A stretch of 64,000 nt of DNA from the NCBI RefSeq assembly GCF_932526225.1, contig NC_064048.1, positions 9,572,515 to 9,636,514 on the forward strand. The letters are read 5' to 3'. The notes below the pieces were generated by a model, which saw only the letters and a program-made list of their open reading frames with translations, ran no database searches and was not told the DNA's origin. Source of the DNA: Nematostella vectensis. Taxonomy: Eukaryota; Cnidaria; Anthozoa; Actiniaria; Edwardsiidae. The position numbers and the translations under genes were made by a program. Positions 59,777-64,000 of this stretch are shown one piece after another. The stretch's first letter is position 1; each line of letters begins with the position of its first letter.

Positions 59777-62700
59777 GAATTGACTTTACAGATCATAGCG
59801 CTTTAGTTGACATTTTACTGGAAAAGATATACATCGAGGCGCATTCGAATGGTAAGTATAAAAACCCACTAATACAATTCACTTCATAAATAGACGGACA
59901 ATACTGTTTATGGAAGAAAGCAAAGCAAAGTATTTTTTATGTTTTCTTCAAACGTAAGAACAGGTACACTTTCGTAACATATTAGGCTTACAAAATAATC
60001 CAATTGTACCGTGTTGTAAAACCATGTCGTTACCTTGCTATAGATAGTTTTTTATAGACAGCTTTTGTCTGATGAACCTTCCAGGGTTATACCTGATCAG
60101 TCAATAAAACTATGAACACTAATAATGCAATAAACCCTTTAACCCGAGTCTCCACTGACTCAAACCTACCTTTGTGTCCCTTCAATGATCGAGTCAGTTA
60201 CTATATCATAGAACACTATAAGATTATTAAATAGTTATCTTTGATCTATAATGATTTGTGTTGCCTTTTCTTCTGTTTCCAAGGTGTTCAAACCGTTATG
60301 CTAGGTAGGCTTTTTCCCATCATCCTTTGCCTGCTGGCTTCAACTCCACTAAAAGGTAAGTTCTTCCACCGAACCTCTCAAAATAGACAATCTATTTTTA
60401 AATCTTGTTCGCGATACTATTTTCATGATCAAAAATAGGGGTGCATTAGAGAGTCCATTGAAAAACTTAATAATTACTTTAAGTGACCTTGTCAGCCACA
60501 CCTTTATTATTGTTTTTATTTAGTATTGGAAGGCACACAATGTGCTAAAATCTCGAAATAACCATCTAAAAACAAAGTTTTTTAGCCTAGCACCGTTCCT
60601 CTTCTTTTAAACTCCTGGATCTTCCCCTGAAGCCCAGGCCCTAACGCTTTAGAATATCACAGGTCACCCAAGCGCTCACCTCAGGCTCATCTAAGCCATT
60701 TAAAAATATTGATTAATGTGGTCAAAGTATTACATTTTTTTATTGTTTCCATAGCAACATTTCAGAGGGATCTCCTGACGTACATCAATGACTTTCGTCA
60801 TCTCCACGCGGGGGGTCCACTCATCAATTCGCCAACTGCCACTGCGCTTGCGCAGAAAGCCGCCGAGCGATACAGACAGTCAGGCGACATTAACTCAGCT
60901 GCAAATCCTAAGTGAGTAAAACTAAAAGTAATCGATTTTGCGAGCTTCTTTTTTTCGAATGCTTCTCAAATTCTTTCAGCTATAAGATCGCTTGACTTGG
61001 TACTTCAATGGTTTAGTTTTATACTATACCCGCTGATAAGTCGGACTAAGGACGCATATACTATACGGACCTTGGTTGGCATAAATTCCAAGCGCATAAA
61101 CTAGGATTTCTTGCAGCTTAAAATGCATGCTTGTGAATTCTTGATATGATCTCGCTGGTAATTGCGAACGGTTCTTCTAAAACCAAGGCTCGTACTGTTC
61201 TTGCGAGCCCTTAGTCAATATGTCCAGCGGGCACAGTGGAATTTGAAACTGAAGTTAACTCAAAATTTTCCCTTCGTGCGCACCTCTTGCTGTTCTTCTA
61301 CCCTGAAGAAGTCTTATTAAAGACGAAATTTTGCACAGTCGAATACCAGTTTTTTGGTGTATTGTATATTCTTCTGGTTTACCAACACGACTATTTGGGC
61401 GTTTTAAATTGATATGCTTGCTCCTTGATATTAAAGAGGCGAAAACCATTGTTTATAGATTCAGAGGCTTCCATCAAGACAATAAGGGGAGGGGAGGGAC
61501 GTGTTACGAGTGGACGTGAGGACCTGGTGAGGAAAATCCCATTGATTGACATATTGTGATATTTTGTGGTTGTTCAATGCAGGCTCAGCACAAATCTGTG
61601 TCTCTTTAATGGCAACATCCGGGACCTTGCCAAGACATGCGCAATAAGCTGGTACACAACCATCAAGCACCACAACTGGTGCAGACCGCAGGCATCAGGG
61701 AACGCGGGCCCGTTCATGAACATGATCTGGAATAATACAAACCGCATCGGGATTGGTATCTCGAAAGCTTCTGACACAAAGTATTATGTCGTGGCGTATT
61801 TTTCACCCAAGCGAAAAGGGGAACTGAAGAGAAACGTGCGACCGGTAAAGAGTGAGTGCCAAACTCCTAACAATGATTACAAGCTATTATTATTATATAT
61901 ATTTTTTGTATGAATTATCACATACTTTTTACGCATTTGCTGAAGCGGCAATAACTAAAAAAAGTTGTATATTGAAAAGAAATTACTAAGAAATTACTGG
62001 TAGTGAAAGCTTTAGAAACTAATTTATGTTTATCAACCCAACAGTTATCACTGATGCAAGCTCAAAAGGTAAGACCAACTGAAAAGCCTCCTTCTTGATA
62101 AGCACTTCTTTAAAAACTTCTTTGAGTAATCTTGTCCCGTGGGTGGGCGTGTGGGTGGGTTGGGTTATGAGTACTCTGTCCCCGTTTGAATATAGCGGAC
62201 CGTGATTCACGTGAAAGCTAAAGGATTAGACCGCAAGCACCAGGTCATAGCAAGGAAGGGGGGGGGGACAAAGTGATTTCTCAAGAACATTCGTTTCCAT
62301 CTGAGACGTAACGACTAAGACGTAATAGCTTTATTGGACCAGAAAGGGAGAGAGGGGAGGGTGGATCCCCTGGATCACCTCCTGGTCCGGATGTCTGGTA
62401 TGTACCAACCCCTTTTAGGACAAAAGACAAAGTTTTAATAAATTATTTACTAGGAGGATTCCATCCTGTTCTGTGGTGCACTAAATAATTTCTGTTTAAA
62501 AAAGAATAGGTAGAGAACAACTTCAATATCGGTAGAAGGGTCATAGCAAAGTGAACTTCGGACATCATGACCCAGCGATATGCTTAATGTTACCTCTATT
62601 TGTCCTATGATTACAACAATCACAGCGATCTTGTTAGGACCTATGGTACTATCTTCTGAGTCCGTTGCTAGGTAAATTTGTTTGTTTTATAAAAGCTTCT

Positions 62701-63811
62701 GTTTTATGTCAAATCTCTTGGAACTTTCAACATAAGTTTTTTAGACATAAATGACACAAGTGATGACGTCATCTGACCCCTTCCATGGTCACGTGGCCCA
62801 GAACATAAAAACATGTCGAAGAAGCTGTTCAAATCTACAATATTTTGTTTGCAAAAATATTTAAACATCACTTTTTTATAATACTTCACGCACCGGATTT
62901 GCGAAATTTTGACACCACGAGAAATGGCGAATATTTATGTTCTTCGAAAACCACATATTTGGTAATAACTTTTTTATTTCTTCAAAAATCAAAAATCCCA
63001 TGCGCTAAGTTGTTAAGAAAAGTAATATCAATGGTTTGGGTGAAAAAAATTCACAATTGTTGTAAAATGTTCAAAATTAACGTGTCTTTCTCGCGCGGAA
63101 ATGGCCGCCATCTATTTTTATTCTCGAAAAACATATAAAAATTGCATTTTCTTCTACAAAATGTCGAAAGTTTATTTTAATCTCTTGGAAAAAAGAACAA
63201 AAAAAATTAGAACTGGAGTTTCGAAGAAAATAACAATAAAAAAGGACTCGACCGGGGATTGAACCCGGGGCGCTTGCTTACGAGTCAAAGGTGCCAACCA
63301 CTGAGCCACGGAATCAAGTTGGAAGTCTCGCGGCGATTTTAGTCTATTTAACGGAATGTAGCGCTTTTCCATTTCGTAGCAACGGAGTTTCGTAGCAACG
63401 AGATAGTACCATAGGGCCTCAAAGCTCTGGTCTACTTCTCCACATCTTGCCACAACTCTTAGCGACGAGCGTGGGACACCGAGGACAGGCGTCAAAATTG
63501 TAAACAAGATGGCAAAGTTTATCCTCGGCTTCCCGCGCGCGTCGCAAACAGTTGTGGGGATATGTGGGGAAAGTGAATCTTTGTCCCAAGGTAAACAATT
63601 CAATCATATTTATCAGCGAAGTGTCCCGCGGGATACTCGCGCTTCGGGTCAAACTGCTTCAAGTACCATACCACGCCGGTCACGTGGGATGACGCAGTGC
63701 TAAGATGCGCCAATGAGAACGCGACGCTGGTCTCTGTGCGGAATCAGGACGAGGAGAAGTTCATGCGTGACCTTCAAGTGAGGAGCGGTGGCCAGGGATA
63801 CATGTGGATAG
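59777..63811 (+). CDS. Second NOWA-like SCP/CAP plus C-type lectin gene (truncated by window end)
   Basis: Exons: 59777-59851 (probable 5' UTR), 60284-60355 (ATG 60298), 60755-60911, 61583-61851, 62045-62068 and 63617-63811, continuing past the window. Signal peptide MLGRLFPIILCLLASTPLKG, then an SCP/CAP domain, a 24-nt linker exon and the first half of a C-type lectin domain. This is the same order as 49346-51025 of the upstream gene, including a linker exon of identical length and phase. There is no PLAT domain or stalk between signal peptide and SCP. A paralogue of the upstream gene by tandem duplication is the likely origin. Whether minicollagen-type Cys domains follow cannot be seen. Confidence 0.85.
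60284..60355 (+). CDS. Second SCP-CTLD gene: signal peptide exon
   Basis: Acceptor tttccaag ends at 60283; ATG at 60298. It encodes LGRLFPIILCLLASTPLKG, ending in phase 1 at gtaagt. An upstream exon at 59777-59851 (ttttag acceptor, gtaagt donor) joins without an in-frame upstream ATG and is taken as 5' UTR. Confidence 0.75.
60755..61851 (+). CDS. Second SCP-CTLD gene: SCP/CAP domain exons
   Basis: Exons 60755-60911 and 61583-61851, phases 1-2-1. Motifs: FQRDLLTYINDFRHLHAGGP, LAQKAAERYRQSG, LAKTCAISWYTTIKHHNWC, GPFMNMIWNNTNRIGIGIS and YYVVAYFSPKRKG. The CAP GHFTQ site is GPFMN here, even further from consensus than in the upstream gene. The internal intron is at a different phase from that in the upstream gene (2 versus 0). 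Confidence 0.9.
62045..62068 (+). CDS. Second SCP-CTLD gene: 24-nt linker exon
   Basis: Phase 1-1 exon between aacag and gtaaga reading ITDASSKG. It is the counterpart of the 24-nt exon 50763-50786 in the upstream paralogue. Confidence 0.75.
62069..63243. other. Intron of the second SCP-CTLD gene, no exon seen
   Basis: AT-rich sequence with a G-run at 62260-62269 and a (t/g)gggtggg stretch at 62139-62163. No frame with family similarity on either strand. Confidence 0.5.
63244..63315 (-). tRNA. tRNA-Thr (CGU)-like sequence, possibly a pseudogene
   Basis: 72 nt on the minus strand. Internal promoter boxes are intact: A box TGGCTCAGTGG and B box GGTTCAATCC. The T arm is a perfect 5-bp stem (CCGGG/CCCGG) with loop TTCAATC. 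Position 33 is T, with anticodon CGT at 34-36. A T6 run follows the 3' end, as for Pol III termination. Weak points: one acceptor mismatch (6-67 C-C), two D-stem mismatches and one anticodon-stem mismatch. It lies antisense in an intron. Confidence 0.55.
63617..63811 (+). CDS. Second SCP-CTLD gene: first C-type lectin exon
   Basis: Follows tttatcag in phase 1. It reads KCPAGYSRFGSNCFKYHTTP, VTWDDAVLRCANENATLVSV, DEEKFMRDLQ and GYMWIG, the N-terminal half of a C-type lectin domain ending at the WIG motif. Donor gtgagc at 63812. The exon carrying the EPN/WND region lies outside the window. Confidence 0.92.
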
Positions 63812-63825
63812 GTGAGCACTATTCC

Positions 63826-63867
63826 CCCTCCCTCCCTCCCTCCCTCCCTCCCTCCCTCCCTCCCTCA
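63826..63867. repeat. (CCCT)n microsatellite
   Basis: About ten ccct units just after the CTLD exon donor. Confidence 0.95.
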
Positions 63868-64000
63868 ATAAATTATTGGAGATAATTTTTTAGCCATGTT
63901 CCTTACCGATGATTTTTTCGTTGTTTTTTTTAATGTCTTAAATGTATTAAATGTCTATATTTAGAAATACTCAGGCAAACATGATGAAAAATGAAGCAAA

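Noticed and set aside
63419-63703. ORFs on both strands just before the last CTLD exon
   Set aside because: No domain similarity; overlapping frames in GC-richer intron sequence. Only the part after 63616 is coding.

Overview
The window is nuclear DNA from a cnidarian, most likely an anthozoan such as a sea anemone. The sequence alone fits Nematostella-like genomes, but I cannot fix the species. It is AT-rich and intron-dense, with GT-AG introns of about 50-2500 bp, many short inverted-repeat transposons and many tandem arrays. The phylum call rests on the gene at 36.6-55.6 kb. It encodes a secreted SCP/CAP plus C-type-lectin protein ending in minicollagen-type cysteine-rich domains (C-x3-C-x3-C-x3-C-x3-CC), the hallmark of nematocyst capsule-wall proteins such as NOWA.

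Layout. (1) 45-9796, plus strand: the 3' two thirds of CIP2A (PP2A inhibitor and scaffold), with ARM-like exons followed by coiled-coil exons and the conserved C-terminal MIHSLS motif. Its 5' end lies outside the window. (2) 12222-29449, minus strand: a complete 19-exon gene for a secreted mosaic protein of 1,467 residues. Its order is signal peptide, PLAT, F5/8C, LamG-like, F5/8C, TSP1, F5/8C, a basic linker, TSP1, TSP1, LamG-like. All exon phases join without conflict. (3) 29.45-36.65 kb: gene-poor intergenic DNA between two divergent genes, holding MITE-like elements and one unexplained 146-codon ORF. (4) 36648-55633, plus strand: the NOWA-like gene, modelled here with 29 coding exons and at least 1,087 residues. 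Its order is signal peptide, PLAT, a Pro/Thr/Ala stalk built from small phase-1 exons, SCP/CAP, C-type lectin, a linker, and two minicollagen-type Cys domains in a Pro-rich tail. (5) 57190-58758, plus strand: a small secreted acidic protein of 135 residues and unknown function. (6) 59777 to the window end, plus strand: a second SCP-CTLD gene, paralogous to (4), cut by the window edge. A tRNA-Thr(CGU)-like sequence lies antisense in its last intron.

How the genes relate. Genes 4 and 6 form a tandem pair of nematocyst-wall-type proteins. Genes 2 and 4 are head to head and share a three-exon PLAT cassette with identical intron phases, which points to local exon shuffling. CIP2A is an unrelated housekeeping or signalling gene that converges on gene 2.

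The most unusual signal is structural. At least eight tandem arrays in the window sit on exon boundaries, and their units contain real exon sequence, splice sites included in most: 4883-5549, 9767-10060, 41419-41510, 46284-47857, 49151-49372, 51724-52145, 52609-52940 and 54700-54985. A ninth, at 1860-3330, is a probable case. The arrays therefore carry decoy acceptors, decoy donors or repeated protein ends. This looks like a recurrent mutational process with direct consequences for splicing.
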